Below, piece by piece: positions 8,629 through 17,900 of a stretch of 64,000 bases of DNA (position 1 is its first letter; every line of letters starts with the position of its first letter). The notes beneath the pieces are model-generated. The model did no database searches. It worked only from the letters and a program-made list of their open reading frames with translations, and was not told the origin of the DNA. Origin of the DNA: Pelagibacterium sp. 26DY04 (lineage in GTDB: Bacteria; Pseudomonadota; Alphaproteobacteria; Rhizobiales; Devosiaceae); assembly GCF_031202305.1 (NCBI RefSeq), contig NZ_CP101731.1, positions 2,418,001-2,482,000 of the forward strand. Direction: 5' to 3'. The position numbers were made by a program, and so were the translations under genes.

Positions 8629-9033
8629 ATGACCAAGCCCAAGACCATCCTGTTCGCCCTGGCGCTCGCGGCGAGCCTGGCCGCCTGCTCGGACAGCTCC
8701 GAAACGCCTTCGCAAGCCGACGCAGCCGCCGCTTCTCCCGAGCCTGCTCCCTTCTATGTCGGCGAGTGGGCTGCCGATCCGGCCTGGTGCACCGACCAGT
8801 CCGAGGGCTTTCCCATCACAATCACCGAGACCGAGTTCAACGGCCGGGAGAATGTCTGCGACATGAGCGAGATCGAGCCGACGCCGGAAGGCGGGGTCAC
8901 CGCGCAGCTTTCCTGCACCGCCGAGGGCGATACGGTCGAGGAACCCATCTCCATCGCCCAGGCCGGCGAGGACATTGCCATTACCTGGCCCGACCGGGGC
9001 ACCGAAGCGACGATCTTCTCGCGCTGCGAGTAG
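8629..9033 (+). CDS. Putative lipoprotein, 134 residues
   Basis: The N-terminus has a short signal peptide and a lipobox (LAAC, Cys20), followed by an Ser/Ala/Pro-rich linker to about residue 44. A compact acidic domain follows, with conserved-looking cysteines (DPAWCTD, ENVCDM, AQLSCTAEG, FSRCE) that could make two disulfides. The pattern FYVGEWAADPAWC resembles small alphaproteobacterial lipoproteins of unknown function. It starts at ATG 8629 after AAAGGAGCACCGAG. It is 59 bp upstream of tRNA-Leu and has no clear operon partner. Confidence 0.7.
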   Translation: MTKPKTILFALALAASLAACSDSSETPSQADAAAASPEPAPFYVGEWAADPAWCTDQSEGFPITITETEFNGRENVCDMSEIEPTPEGGVTAQLSCTAEGDTVEEPISIAQAGEDIAITWPDRGTEATIFSRCE

Positions 9034-9091
9034 TCGCGCCAGCCGTTGCCGATTGCCACGCCGAAAAACTTATGAGATGAACGGCCGGCAT

Positions 9092-9178
9092 GCGGACGTG
9101 GTGGAATTGGTATACACTACAGACTTAAAATCTGTCGCCCGTATGGGCTTACGGGTTCGAGTCCCGTCGTCCGCACCA
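9092..9178 (+). tRNA. tRNA-Leu (anticodon TAA)
   Basis: The 87-base class II tRNA has a 7-bp acceptor stem (GCGGACG / CGTCCGC), the anticodon loop CTTAAAA within ACAGA/TCTGT, a long variable arm (GCCC-GTAT-GGGC), a T-arm with GGTTCGAGT, and an encoded CCA end. The TAA anticodon reads UUA/UUG leucine codons. Confidence 0.96.
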
Positions 9179-9187
9179 TTCCCCGGC

Positions 9188-9982
9188 TCAAGGGGGCGAG
9201 AGATAAGGATACTCCCGCACCAATCGCTCCAGCGTCCCCGCCGCGCTCAAGGCCGCAATGGCATCATCGATGCTGGTGCGCAGGAACGTGTCGGTGGAAA
9301 GCAGCAATCCGCCCACAGGCATGGGGTCGAAAGCCAGCGGCTCGGGTGACATGATCGCAAGCCCAGGGCGCTGCTCGGCCAAAAGGGCCGGTCCCCAGAT
9401 CAGCGCTGCCTCCACGACACCCTGTTCGAGCGCATCGAGGGATTGCGTGTCGGTGCCGAACGGCACCCGTCTCCAGCGTTGAGCCGCCGGCAGCGCGTTA
9501 TTGAACTGGGTGAAGCGAAAATCGGCGCTCGATGCCAGGGTCGCCGCAATGGGAGCACCTGCCGGCAGATCGGCCAGGCGCGAATAGTCAGCGTCGTCGG
9601 TGACGAACACATATCGGGCTTCGTAATAGGGGCGCGTTGCCATTGCCCATGTCGGATAGAGATCGGCGATGAGGCGGAACCCGAAATAAACGCGGCAATT
9701 GGCGCGCAGATAGTAATAGACGTCGTCGAGCGGCACGCTGGCCCGCGTGTCCTCGATCATGTGGATCACCGGCTCGAGCAGCAACACAGAGGCGATCTCT
9801 TCGGCGATCGCCCGATCGATTTCCCAGGCCGGATCACGCGGGTCTATGCAAATGCGAAGTTCGTTGGCATCGGAGGGCTGCCCGAACTCTTCCTCATTGT
9901 AGAGGAACGGCCGGTCCTGCCCAATGCCAGCCAAGGGAACAAAGGCAAGGAGCAGGGCAGCAAAGAACAGGCGATGCACCAT
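9188..9982 (-). CDS. XoxJ-like periplasmic solute-binding-fold protein
   Basis: The 264-residue product has a signal peptide (about 1-21) and a type 3 solute-binding fold opening with ELRICIDPRDPAWEIDRAIAEEIA. It follows the PQQ dehydrogenase gene on the same strand after about 54 bp, probably as one transcript. In methanol/alcohol dehydrogenase clusters such a protein (MoxJ/XoxJ, the quinoprotein-dehydrogenase-associated binding protein) is thought to help mature or activate the dehydrogenase. This role is by context; a free amino-acid or carboxylate receptor is possible, but no ABC permease genes are nearby. I chose ATG 9982; a GTG lies one codon upstream. Confidence 0.72.
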   Translation of the reverse strand: MVHRLFFAALLLAFVPLAGIGQDRPFLYNEEEFGQPSDANELRICIDPRDPAWEIDRAIAEEIASVLLLEPVIHMIEDTRASVPLDDVYYYLRANCRVYFGFRLIADLYPTWAMATRPYYEARYVFVTDDADYSRLADLPAGAPIAATLASSADFRFTQFNNALPAAQRWRRVPFGTDTQSLDALEQGVVEAALIWGPALLAEQRPGLAIMSPEPLAFDPMPVGGLLLSTDTFLRTSIDDAIAALSAAGTLERLVREYPYLSPP

Positions 9983-10036
9983 CACACTCTGCCGTTGAGC
10001 CGGGGCTACGGCAACAGCCGCAGCCCCGGTTTCCGA

Positions 10037-11791
10037 TTATTCTTCCGGTAGCGCGAAGACCCAGAGCACCGAACCGGCCGTGGGGTTGAGCAATTCAGGT
10101 GTCAGGGTTGCCAGAGCGCGAGCCTGGCTCGACCCGTTACCGACCGCCACCGCGACATACTGCTTGCCATCGGCCTCATAGCTGATGGGGAAGGCGTTGA
10201 CCGCATTGTTGGTGCGGATCTTCCAGAGCACATCGCCGGTTTCGTCGTCGAAGGCATAGAACCACCGGTTCCAGTCACCGGCAAACACCAGTCCGCCCGC
10301 TGTCGGCAACACGGCACTGGTGATCGGCGCACGCTGGCGATAGCTCCATTCGGTCGATTGATCGTTGAGATTGATCGCATCGAGCCGTCCGATATTGCCG
10401 TCGCTGCCCTCGACCGGCACACGCGCGAAGGTGGCGCGCCCACCGCCCGTATAGGCCTGGCCCGGATCGAGCGGCTGCGGGGTGGTGTTGGAGCAGAACT
10501 CGGCCAGCGGCAGATAGAGCGTTTCGGTGCGCGGGCTGTATGCGGTCGCCGGCCAGCCGCGTCCGCCGGGATCAGCCGGGCAGTTGAACGTGGTCTCCCC
10601 GATGTGGGGGACCGACTCTTCGTTGATGGTCTTTTCGCCCGTCTCCGGATCGATCGATTCCACGACGTTCTGCGGCACGGTTTCCACGTGCCACAGCCAG
10701 CTTCCGTCATTGCGGTCCAACGCCTCGATGATGCCGAGCTTGCCGGTGGTCACCACCTGCTGGCGCATTTCCCCATCAACCGGCAGGTCGACAAGAATGC
10801 GCTCGTAGATGTAATCGAGGTCCCATGTATCGTTCGGCAGGTGCTGGAAGTACCATTTGAGTTCGCCGGTCTGCGGATCGAGTGCCAGCGTGGAATCTGA
10901 ATAAAGGGCATCGTTGGTGATCCCCTCCTCCTCGCTGAGCGGCAGCAGCCCACTCATCTCGGCAATCCAGGGATAGGGCTGGCCCACACCGGAAAAAATC
11001 GTGTTCGATTCCGGATCATAGGTCGCCGCCAACCATACCGAGGCACCGTGGCGGCTTTCGATCGGCAGTCCGTTCCAGGTGTCGCCTTCCTCGCCCTCCT
11101 GGGCGATCGAGTTGAAACGCCAGAGCTCGTCGCCGGTCTCGGGATCGTGGCCGGTGATGAAGCACCCGCCCGGTTGCGCGTTGCCGCACCCGGTCATTCC
11201 CTGAACCACCACGCCGTCAGCGATCAGCGGTCCCGATGAATAGCGGAACCCGTCGCTCCATTCGGCGGCCGCCACATCCCAGACCACCTGCCCGGTCGCG
11301 AGGTCCAGCGCGATGATATGGGTGTCGGTGGTCGCGACGATCAGCTTGTCCTGATAGATCGCCATGTTGCGCTTGGTTGCGGTATTGCCCGTCCCCGCAT
11401 CGATCACTTCCTGGGGCAGGTCCCGCACATATTCCCAGAGCAGGTCTCCCGTCGCGCCATCCAGCGCCTGGACCTTGTCGAGGTTGTTGTGGATGAACAG
11501 CACGCCATCATGAACGATCGGCGTGGTTTCGGTGGCCCCCGGGGTCAGCGACCAGCTCCAGGCGACCGTGAGATCGCCGACATTGTCGCGGTTGATCTCG
11601 TCGAGCGGACTATAACCCCATCCATTGTAGGTCCGGCGCCAATGCAGCCAATCCCCGTCGCTGGGATTGAGCAGCATTTCGTCCGTCACATCGGAAATGG
11701 ACGACAGTGGACTGTCCTCCTGGGCAAGACCATACCCAGCCTGGATCAGGCCGATCATCAATGCTGATGAGGCCAAAAGCACAGTTTTCAT
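10037..11791 (-). CDS. PQQ-dependent alcohol dehydrogenase, eight-bladed quinoprotein
   Basis: The 584-residue product starts at ATG 11791 behind GGAGGAGAAATTGCT. A signal peptide (1-24) exports it to the periplasm. WD-like PQQ propeller blades recur as ALDGATGDLLWE, ALDLATGQVVWD, GHDPETGDELWR and ALDPQTGELKWY. The catalytic region reads TWDLD, with Asp324 as the presumed base and Asp326 giving the Asp-x-Asp pattern of lanthanide-dependent enzymes. The usual Asn metal ligand (GxGNP) reads GVGQP here (Gln271), the usual Glu segment reads MTGCGNAQPGGC, and no vicinal Cys-Cys pair is seen. The substrate is unknown. It would pass electrons to the divergently encoded cytochrome c. Confidence 0.88.
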   Translation of the reverse strand: MKTVLLASSALMIGLIQAGYGLAQEDSPLSSISDVTDEMLLNPSDGDWLHWRRTYNGWGYSPLDEINRDNVGDLTVAWSWSLTPGATETTPIVHDGVLFIHNNLDKVQALDGATGDLLWEYVRDLPQEVIDAGTGNTATKRNMAIYQDKLIVATTDTHIIALDLATGQVVWDVAAAEWSDGFRYSSGPLIADGVVVQGMTGCGNAQPGGCFITGHDPETGDELWRFNSIAQEGEEGDTWNGLPIESRHGASVWLAATYDPESNTIFSGVGQPYPWIAEMSGLLPLSEEEGITNDALYSDSTLALDPQTGELKWYFQHLPNDTWDLDYIYERILVDLPVDGEMRQQVVTTGKLGIIEALDRNDGSWLWHVETVPQNVVESIDPETGEKTINEESVPHIGETTFNCPADPGGRGWPATAYSPRTETLYLPLAEFCSNTTPQPLDPGQAYTGGGRATFARVPVEGSDGNIGRLDAINLNDQSTEWSYRQRAPITSAVLPTAGGLVFAGDWNRWFYAFDDETGDVLWKIRTNNAVNAFPISYEADGKQYVAVAVGNGSSQARALATLTPELLNPTAGSVLWVFALPEE

Positions 11792-11992
11792 AGCAATTTC
11801 TCCTCCAGAAACCGGCACCCTCCAGGACCGGGATTTCAATCTTGCACCCGAATTCTCTGGCCGGTCAATCCATGAAAGCACCGCAAAATGGACGGACATC
11901 GCGGGGACTTGCCGCGTCTTGTTTTATCGAGCAGGATGAAATTCGCGCGGCACGGGAAATTGAGGAAGCAGCGCTCGATGGGAGTAAAAACT

Positions 11993-12409
11993 ATGAAATT
12001 ACACGCCGTTTTCGGCATTGGCCTGTGTTTGGCAAGTTGGCTGCCGCTCTCGGCCCAGGCGCAGGACGAGCCGGCCCAGATCGCCAGCTTCACCGCAGAA
12101 CAGGTCGCCGCCGGTGAACGCGAATACACCCGGAGTTGCCAGGACTGCCATGGCGCCAATCTGGACGACGGCGAATTCGGCGGACCTCCTCTGATCGGCG
12201 TCAATTTCCGGGACAAATGGTTCGATCTTCCCGCCTCCGGGCTCTACGGCTTCACGTCAGCGGCCATGCCCCCTGATCGGCCTGGCCGCTTGAGCGCGGA
12301 AACCTACGCCAATCTCGTGGCTTTCATCCTCAGCGAAAATGGGCTGGAAGCCGGCGATACACCCCTGCCGTCGGATATGGAGGCTCTCTCGGAACTCGCG
12401 CTGCGCTGA
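11993..12409 (+). CDS. Periplasmic cytochrome c, likely electron acceptor of the PQQ dehydrogenase
   Basis: The 138-residue product starts at ATG 11993 after GGGAGTAAAAACT. It has a signal peptide (1-23, ending SAQAQ), one haem-c motif (Cys49-x-x-Cys52-His53, in SCQDCHG) and a probable Met92 axial ligand (AMPPDRPG). The layout is a small class I cytochrome c (cytochrome CBB3/cL-like). It lies back-to-back with the dehydrogenase gene, 201 bp apart, so the two probably share a bidirectional control region. No second haem site is present. Confidence 0.87.
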   Translation: MKLHAVFGIGLCLASWLPLSAQAQDEPAQIASFTAEQVAAGEREYTRSCQDCHGANLDDGEFGGPPLIGVNFRDKWFDLPASGLYGFTSAAMPPDRPGRLSAETYANLVAFILSENGLEAGDTPLPSDMEALSELALR

Positions 12410-12517
12410 GATTGCCGCCGCCTGGAAGCTGCCATGCAATATTGGCAGGCCAACGCAGGTTGTGCTCACGTGAGATGCTTCCTATGGTTCCCCCGGACGC
12501 ACGATCCGGGGGACACG

Positions 12518-12956
12518 ATGAGAGCCATTCTCGCCGCCATAGCCGCGACTTCCCTTTTGTCGGCTTGCTCGACCGTCAATCACAGCACAGGATCGCTGCA
12601 GTTCAATTTCGACGCCGAGCCGCTGCCCGAAAACCACCTCGAGTTAGCGGCCGACGCGGTACAGGGCCGCGAAACGGACGGTCCTTTTGCAAGTCTCGCA
12701 GCCGCGCACCATGATCGGCGAAACACCATTCGCCCCGCAGCGCTGGTATGTCTGCATCCGCGGCATCAAGGCGAAGGGGACCCCCGACGAATCCGGCACC
12801 ATCCAGAGCAAGGTGGAGGATTTGTTCGCCCCAAGGGCTGCATCGGGGGTTTATGACGTGGTGGTCATGCTGCGCGGCAACGAGCGCCCTGCGGTTCTCG
12901 AGGGTTACGACTCAAGGCTTTGCCGCGACGCGGCATTCCAGCCGTTGCGGGCCTGA
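12518..12956 (+). pseudogene. Lipoprotein gene split by a one-base frameshift
   Basis: ATG 12518 follows GGGGGACACG and encodes a lipoprotein signal peptide with the lipobox LSAC, then a normal-looking sequence through LELAADAVQGRETDG. A different frame then carries VSQPRTMIGETPFAPQRWYVCIRG and runs to a stop at 12956. Removing one T from the TTTT run at 12685-12688 joins the two into a single 145-residue frame reading DGPLQVSQPRT across the junction. The C-terminal half resembles small secreted proteins of Hyphomicrobiales. It could be a recent pseudogene, a sequencing error, or programmed slippage; the first two are likelier. Confidence 0.65.
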
Positions 12957-12963
12957 ATGACCG

Positions 12964-13248
12964 TCAGGCGCTTTCGCCCTTGTAGCTGACCTCGATCCGG
13001 TCGAGCTCGCCCGGCTTCATGGTGTCGAGCCATTTGAGGAAGTCCGAGACGTCCCTGAATCCGGCGCGTTTGGCATCCGCTTCGGTCACCTCGTCGGCGG
13101 TAATGGGTGTGATGTCGCCAATCTGCAGCACGCCCACCTTGGTCTTGAGCGTTCCGCCGGGCTTGACGGTCCGCCGCCGCCAGCGCCGGAACTGCAGCGT
13201 GATCTCGCCCGATTTGATCTTCTCGAGCACTTCGAGCTTGATGAGCAT
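12964..13248 (-). CDS. ASCH-domain-like hypothetical protein
   Basis: The product is 94 residues from ATG 13248 (MLIKLEVLEKI); a longer frame to 13296 overlaps the palindrome and lacks a ribosome site, whereas GAGAGGGACAACCGAC precedes ATG 13248. The segment GEITLQFRRWRRRTVKPGG followed by TKVGVLQIGDI resembles an ASCH/PUA-like beta-barrel, a putative RNA-binding fold. It is last in a minus-strand group cinA-like, gpt, this gene, separated from gpt by the palindrome at 13268-13329. Family assignment is tentative. Confidence 0.6.
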   Translation of the reverse strand: MLIKLEVLEKIKSGEITLQFRRWRRRTVKPGGTLKTKVGVLQIGDITPITADEVTEADAKRAGFRDVSDFLKWLDTMKPGELDRIEVSYKGESA

Positions 13249-13267
13249 GTCGGTTGTCCCTCTCAGG

Positions 13268-13329
13268 AGATTTGGGTCAGGCTGAGGCGAAAGCAAACTG
13301 CCGCTTGCAGCCCAGCCTCACCCAAATCT
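13268..13329. repeat. Short palindromic intercistronic element (family member without core)
   Basis: AGATTTGGGTCAGGCTG at 13268-13284 pairs with CAGCCTCACCCAAATCT at 13313-13329 over 17 bp with one mismatch. The inner flanks carry GGCGAAA and TTGCAGCCCA, also found in the larger elements at 24962-25099 and 54511-54632. One arm overlaps the gpt stop codon (13330-13328), so in the minus-strand mRNA the hairpin forms right behind gpt. It has no T-run and is not a standard terminator. Confidence 0.7.
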
Positions 13330-13822
13330 AGTCGGTGCCACCGGCAATCGGCGCGGCATAGGTAAAGTCCAGATCCCAGGGAAAGAAGATCCAGGTGTCC
13401 TGGCTCACTTCGGTGATGAAGGTGTCCACCATCTCGCGTCCCTGCGGCTTGGCATAGACCGTGGCGAAATGGGCGTTGGGCAGCATGTCGCGCACCACAC
13501 GGGCCGTCGCGCCGGTATCGACGAGATCGTCGATGATCAGCAGCTTCTCGCCCGCCGCGTCGGCGGCCAGAAGATCGGAGTTGATCGATTTGAGGATGTT
13601 GATCTTTCCCTGGTTCTGATGATCGTAGGATTTGACCGAAACACTCTCGATCACACGGATGTTGAGTTCGCGCGCAATGATCGCCGCCGGCACCAGCCCG
13701 CCGCGCGTGATCGCGACGATGGCGTGAAACGGCCCCTCGCTGGTGAGCCGCCAGGCCAGCGCACGCGAATCGCGGTGGAACTGGTCCCAGGAAACGGGGA
13801 AGGATTTGTTCTGGGGGGTCAT
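13328..13822 (-). CDS. gpt: Xanthine-guanine phosphoribosyltransferase
   Basis: The 164-residue product carries the PRPP-binding motif of type I phosphoribosyltransferases, [14 protein letters not shown] (about 93-106), the ITRGGLVPA segment near 39, and a C-terminal FFPWDLDF signature of bacterial XGPRT. It salvages xanthine and guanine to XMP and GMP at the membrane or in the cytosol. Its start overlaps the stop of the upstream cinA-like gene by four bases (ATGA), so the two are translationally coupled. Length is close to E. coli Gpt (152). Confidence 0.92.
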   Translation of the reverse strand: MTPQNKSFPVSWDQFHRDSRALAWRLTSEGPFHAIVAITRGGLVPAAIIARELNIRVIESVSVKSYDHQNQGKINILKSINSDLLAADAAGEKLLIIDDLVDTGATARVVRDMLPNAHFATVYAKPQGREMVDTFITEVSQDTWIFFPWDLDFTYAAPIAGGTD

Positions 13823-14592
13823 GCGTAGGGTTCCTTGGGCAAAACGATGTTCTTTTGGGCGTGCAGCCGATCCACAAGCGCCTGCACCTCGGCAGTCGCA
13901 GCTTCAAGGCGCTCCATGTCATGGCTGCGCATCACCAGAAAGGTCATGACCGACGCATGGCCCATCTGCGGATAGGAGCCGATCTTGACGTCGGGGTAAC
14001 GCGACTGGATTTCGGCGAGCGGATCACCGATCGCCCCCTCGCCCACTCCGGCCGGCACCGAGCGGCTCTCGACCTTGCGGCCGCCCTTGAGCGTGGGAGC
14101 GATGGCTTCGAGCATGGCCTGCATGATCTTGGGTACGCCAGCCATCACATGCACATTGCCGATCCTGAAGCCGGGCGCCGCGGTGACCCCGTTGACGATC
14201 AACTCGCCACCCACCGGAACGCGCGCCATGCGCAATCGGGCCGGTGTCGGCTCGGTGCCCATCTCGGCCCACCGCGCTTCGAGCATGGCCCGTGCCTGTT
14301 CGTTGATCGGCAGGTCCACCCCGAACGCCTTGGCGATGGCATCGGCGGTGATGTCGTCATGGGTGGGCCCGATGCCGCCGGTGGTGAACACATAGGTATA
14401 GCGCTCGCGCACCGCGTTCACCGCCTCGACAATAGCGTCGATCTCGTCGGCAACCACGCGCACCTCGCGCAGTTCGATCCCCAGATCGGTGCAGAACTGG
14501 GCAGTGGTCGCAATGTTGACGTCGCGGGTGCGACCGGAAAGAATTTCATCGCCAACGACCACGAGGCCGGCAGTCACTACGGTTTCATTCAT
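13819..14592 (-). CDS. CinA-N/MoCF-type molybdopterin-binding domain protein
   Basis: The 257-residue protein has the MoaB/Mog-like fold, with [15 protein letters not shown] at the start and [12 protein letters not shown] in the middle, both typical of the N-terminal half of CinA. The nicotinamide-nucleotide amidohydrolase half of full-length CinA (about 400 residues) is absent. The stand-alone form is common in alphaproteobacteria and may be an ADP-ribose or nucleotide pyrophosphatase-like enzyme; the function is not settled. I chose ATG 14592; a GTG lies two codons upstream. It is coupled to gpt. Confidence 0.83.
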   Translation of the reverse strand: MNETVVTAGLVVVGDEILSGRTRDVNIATTAQFCTDLGIELREVRVVADEIDAIVEAVNAVRERYTYVFTTGGIGPTHDDITADAIAKAFGVDLPINEQARAMLEARWAEMGTEPTPARLRMARVPVGGELIVNGVTAAPGFRIGNVHVMAGVPKIMQAMLEAIAPTLKGGRKVESRSVPAGVGEGAIGDPLAEIQSRYPDVKIGSYPQMGHASVMTFLVMRSHDMERLEAATAEVQALVDRLHAQKNIVLPKEPYA

Positions 14593-14663
14593 GGACACGA
14601 TGCTCTAGATGAAGCGCCATGGATGCCCTTCCCGCCCCGCAAAATCAAGCAAATCGGTAAGTT

Positions 14664-15365
14664 ATGCACTTTTCCAGTCCTCTGGTGCGCGGAACTCTGG
14701 TGAAACGCTACAAGCGTTTCCTGGCCGACGTGATCCTCGAAACCGGAGAGGCGATCACCGCTCACTGCGCCAATCCCGGCGCCATGACCGGGCTCAACAT
14801 GCCCGGCCTGCCCGTATGGCTCTCAAAGTCCGATGATCCCAAACGCAAGCTCGCCTATTCCCTTGAACTGGTGGAACTCCCGACCGGCATCGTGGGCATC
14901 AATACCGCCCACCCCAACCGCATCGTCGCCGAGGCTCTGGCCTCCCGCGCCATTCCCGAGCTCGCCGCCTATGATTGCGTGCGTCCCGAAGTCCGATACG
15001 CCGAAAAAAGCCGCGTCGACTTCCTGTTGACCGGCGAGGGCCTGCCCGACTGCTATCTCGAGGTCAAGAACGTCCACCTCGTCCGCGCCGCCGGCCTTGC
15101 CGAGTTTCCCGATTCGGTGACCCTGCGCGGCGCCCGCCATCTCGCAGACCTCGCCAGCATGGTCCAGGCCGGCCACCGCGCCGTTATGCTCTACCTCGTC
15201 CAGCGCGGCGATTGCACGCGGTTCAGCCTCGCCGCCGACATCGACAAGGCCTATGCCGCCGCCTTAACCTCCGCCCGCGCCGCCGGCGTCGAAGCGCTCT
15301 GCTACGCAACGGTGATCAGCAACGAGCAGATCACGCTCGGCGAGCCTCTTCCCATCAGCCATTGA
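14664..15365 (+). CDS. sfsA: Sugar fermentation stimulation protein homologue SfsA
   Basis: The 233-residue product has the SfsA signatures: LVKRYKRFLADV near the start, AHCANPGAMTGL, the nuclease-like core RVDFLLTGEG..DCYLEVKNVHL (a PD-(D/E)xK arrangement) and FPDSVTLRGARHL. SfsA is a conserved OB plus nuclease-fold protein of unclear role, originally linked to maltose gene expression in E. coli. It precedes map by 35 bp on the same strand and is divergent from the cinA-like gene. Confidence 0.92.
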   Translation: MHFSSPLVRGTLVKRYKRFLADVILETGEAITAHCANPGAMTGLNMPGLPVWLSKSDDPKRKLAYSLELVELPTGIVGINTAHPNRIVAEALASRAIPELAAYDCVRPEVRYAEKSRVDFLLTGEGLPDCYLEVKNVHLVRAAGLAEFPDSVTLRGARHLADLASMVQAGHRAVMLYLVQRGDCTRFSLAADIDKAYAAALTSARAAGVEALCYATVISNEQITLGEPLPISH

Positions 15366-15400
15366 GGCGATTACCTTTCCTCCAGCTCTTGGAGAATCCC

Positions 15401-16237
15401 ATGACCACCTATGTCGAAGCGACAGCCAAGAAAAAGCGCATGCCCGGCGTCATTCCCCTGCACGGGGAAGACGGCTTTGCCGGCATGCGCAAGGCTGGCG
15501 CTCTCACCGCCGAAGCGCTCGATCTTCTGACCCCGATGGTCGAACCGGGCGTTCCCACCGCCAAGCTCGACCGCTTCATTTACGAATTTGCCCGCGACAA
15601 CGGCGCCATGCCGGCAACGCTCAACTATCGCGGCTATCGCTATTCCACCTGCACCTCGATCAACCATGTCGTCTGCCACGGCATGCCGTCCGAGCGCCCC
15701 TTGCGCGAGGGCGACATCGTCAACATCGACGTCACCCTGATCGTCGACGGCTGGCACGGGGATTCGAGCCGCATGTATCCGGTGGGCGAGATTTCCCGCA
15801 AGGCCGAGCGGCTGATCGAGATCACCTATGAAAGCCTGCGGCTGGGCATAGAAGCCGCCCAGCCCGGCAACACCACCGGCGATATCGGCGCGGCCATCCA
15901 GCGCTACGCCGAAGGCGAGCGCGCTTCGGTCGTGCGCGATTTCGTCGGGCACGGCCTGGGCCGTCTGTTCCATGACGAACCCAACATCATGCACTTCGGC
16001 AATCCGGGCACCGGTGTGGAACTCAAGCCGGGCATGATCTTCACCATCGAGCCGATGATCAATCTCGGCCGGCCGCAGGTTAAGATCCTCAACGACGGCT
16101 GGACCGCCGTGACGCGCGACCGCACGCTTTCGGCCCAGTGCGAGCACTCGATCGGCATCACCGAAACCGGCAACGAGATCTTCACGCTCTCCCCGCGCGG
16201 TCTGTTCAACCCATTGGCGGCCCGTCAGAATCGATGA
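15401..16237 (+). CDS. map: Methionine aminopeptidase type I
   Basis: The product is 278 residues from ATG 15401, preceded by CTTGGAGAATCCC. It removes N-terminal methionine from nascent proteins using a dinuclear metal centre. Visible metal ligands are Asp in [18 protein letters not shown], His in [15 protein letters not shown], Glu in FTIEPMIN and Glu in [11 protein letters not shown]. The substrate His (NHVVCHGMP) is also present. The stop overlaps the radC start (ATGA), indicating coupling. Confidence 0.96.
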   Translation: MTTYVEATAKKKRMPGVIPLHGEDGFAGMRKAGALTAEALDLLTPMVEPGVPTAKLDRFIYEFARDNGAMPATLNYRGYRYSTCTSINHVVCHGMPSERPLREGDIVNIDVTLIVDGWHGDSSRMYPVGEISRKAERLIEITYESLRLGIEAAQPGNTTGDIGAAIQRYAEGERASVVRDFVGHGLGRLFHDEPNIMHFGNPGTGVELKPGMIFTIEPMINLGRPQVKILNDGWTAVTRDRTLSAQCEHSIGITETGNEIFTLSPRGLFNPLAARQNR

Positions 16238-16953
16238 CGCGGAAGCGGGGGGCGGCCGAAATGGACGGACTTGCGGAAGCCCGGCCGCATTATCACGGGC
16301 ATCGCGACCGCCTGCGCGAGCGCTTCGCCAAGGGCGGCGCGGAAGCCTTGCAGGACTACGAACTGCTGGAGTTGCTGCTCTTCCGCCTCCTGCCCCGCCG
16401 CGACACCAAGCCCATCGCCAAGGCGATGCTCGACCGCTTCGGCAGTTTCTCCGAAGCCATCGGCGCCCCGCCGCATCTGCTCGAGGAGATCGACGGCCTT
16501 GGGCCCACGGCGATCACCGATCTCAAGGTCATCCTCGCGGCCGCCCAGCGCATCGGCAAGGACGCCATCCACAACCGCCCGGTTCTGGGCTCATGGACCG
16601 AGGTGATCGATTACTGCAAATCCTCGATGTCCTATGAAACGGTGGAGCAGTTCCGCATCCTGTTCCTGGACAAGAAGAACAAGCTCATCGCCGACGAGGT
16701 GCAGCAGACCGGAACCGTCGATCACACGCCGGTCTATCCGCGCGAGGTCATCAAGCGCACGCTGGAGCTTTCCGCCACCGCGCTGATCCTCGTCCACAAC
16801 CACCCCTCGGGCGATCCCGCACCGTCCTCGGCCGACGTGCAGATGACCCGCCAGATCGCCGATATCGCCCGCCCGCTCGGCATTACGGTGCACGACCACA
16901 TCATCGTGGGCAAATCCACCCACACATCATTGCGCGGCATGAAATTGTTTTGA
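16234..16953 (+). CDS. radC: RadC family JAB/MPN-domain protein
   Basis: I place the start at ATG 16234, overlapping the map stop; ATG 16261 is an alternative. The 239-residue product has an N-terminal helical UPF0758 region with a helix-hairpin-helix-like [12 protein letters not shown], then a JAMM metalloprotease-like domain with [14 protein letters not shown] as the zinc motif. RadC was named for DNA repair, but that role in E. coli is doubtful. Coupling to map is frequent in Hyphomicrobiales. Confidence 0.93.
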   Translation: MTRKRGAAEMDGLAEARPHYHGHRDRLRERFAKGGAEALQDYELLELLLFRLLPRRDTKPIAKAMLDRFGSFSEAIGAPPHLLEEIDGLGPTAITDLKVILAAAQRIGKDAIHNRPVLGSWTEVIDYCKSSMSYETVEQFRILFLDKKNKLIADEVQQTGTVDHTPVYPREVIKRTLELSATALILVHNHPSGDPAPSSADVQMTRQIADIARPLGITVHDHIIVGKSTHTSLRGMKLF

Positions 16954-17012
16954 TTGCAACGGCTTGAGGCGCTTGGCGGAATCCACCGCTCAACCGAGGA
17001 CCGATAGCCGCC

Positions 17013-17750
17013 TCACCCGAACTGGTTCAGCACCTCGAAATTGGCCTGCATCCAGAAGGCCAGCCGCGTGAAATTACCGGTGAGAAACAGGATGCCCACA
17101 ACGACGAGCAGCGCCCCCATCACCTTTTCGACGGTTTCGAGGTGCTTCTTGAAGCCATCGAAAAACGATAGGAATGGTCCCAGTGCCAGAGCGGCCAGAA
17201 TGAACGGCACGCCAAGTCCCGCCGAATAGACCGCCAGCAGCCCCGCCCCTTCCCAGGCTGTCTGCTGATTGGCCGCCACGGTCAGGATCGCCGCCAGCAC
17301 CGGGCCGATGCACGGCGTCCAGCCGATGGCGAACGCCAGCCCGAGCAGGAAGCCTCCGAGCGGTCCGCTGGCCATCTTCGGCCCCTCCAGCCGGAACTGG
17401 CGATACAGCCAGGAAATCCGGAAGATTCCGAGAAAATGCAGCCCCATGACGATGATGACGATGCCCGCCAGGGGCATCAGCACCGGCAGCGCGCGGCGCA
17501 GCGCTTGCCCGAAGAACGTCGCTGTGGCGCCGAACGCGATAAAGACCAAGGAAAAACCGAGCACGAAGGCGAGCGCGGTGATCGCCGTCCGCCCGTAAAG
17601 CCTGCCGCCGGCCACCCCTTCCTCGCGCAGCCGCTCGAAGGTCGCGCCAGACATATAGGTGAGATAGGCCGGCACCAGAGGCAGCACGCAGGGGCTAAGG
17701 AAACTCAGTATCCCCGCCCCGAACACCACCGGCAATTCGAATCCGAACAT
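17013..17750 (-). CDS. ccdA: CcdA-type cytochrome c biogenesis / thiol-reduction membrane protein
   Basis: I place the start at ATG 17750 (MFGFELPVV), just after GGGAGCAGTT; the longer frame adds an unlikely N-terminus. The 245-residue protein has six predicted helices, with the paired cysteines in the typical SPCVLPLVPAYLTYMSG and IGWTPCIGPVLAAILT segments. CcdA moves reducing equivalents across the membrane for haem-c maturation or thioredoxin-like partners. No thioredoxin-like gene is adjacent. It is convergent with radC. Confidence 0.91.
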   Translation of the reverse strand: MFGFELPVVFGAGILSFLSPCVLPLVPAYLTYMSGATFERLREEGVAGGRLYGRTAITALAFVLGFSLVFIAFGATATFFGQALRRALPVLMPLAGIVIIVMGLHFLGIFRISWLYRQFRLEGPKMASGPLGGFLLGLAFAIGWTPCIGPVLAAILTVAANQQTAWEGAGLLAVYSAGLGVPFILAALALGPFLSFFDGFKKHLETVEKVMGALLVVVGILFLTGNFTRLAFWMQANFEVLNQFG

Positions 17751-17900
17751 AACTGCTCCCGCGTCAAAGCTGGCCGCACTTCTATCGGGTTGAGCGGAAT
17801 CCGCAATGCGTAGCCCGGTCGCATCGCGGCTAAGTGAATCCATACGCACCGATAGCCCATCCCTCTCCCGCCCTGTAATCTGGCCACGAGGGAGAATCGC

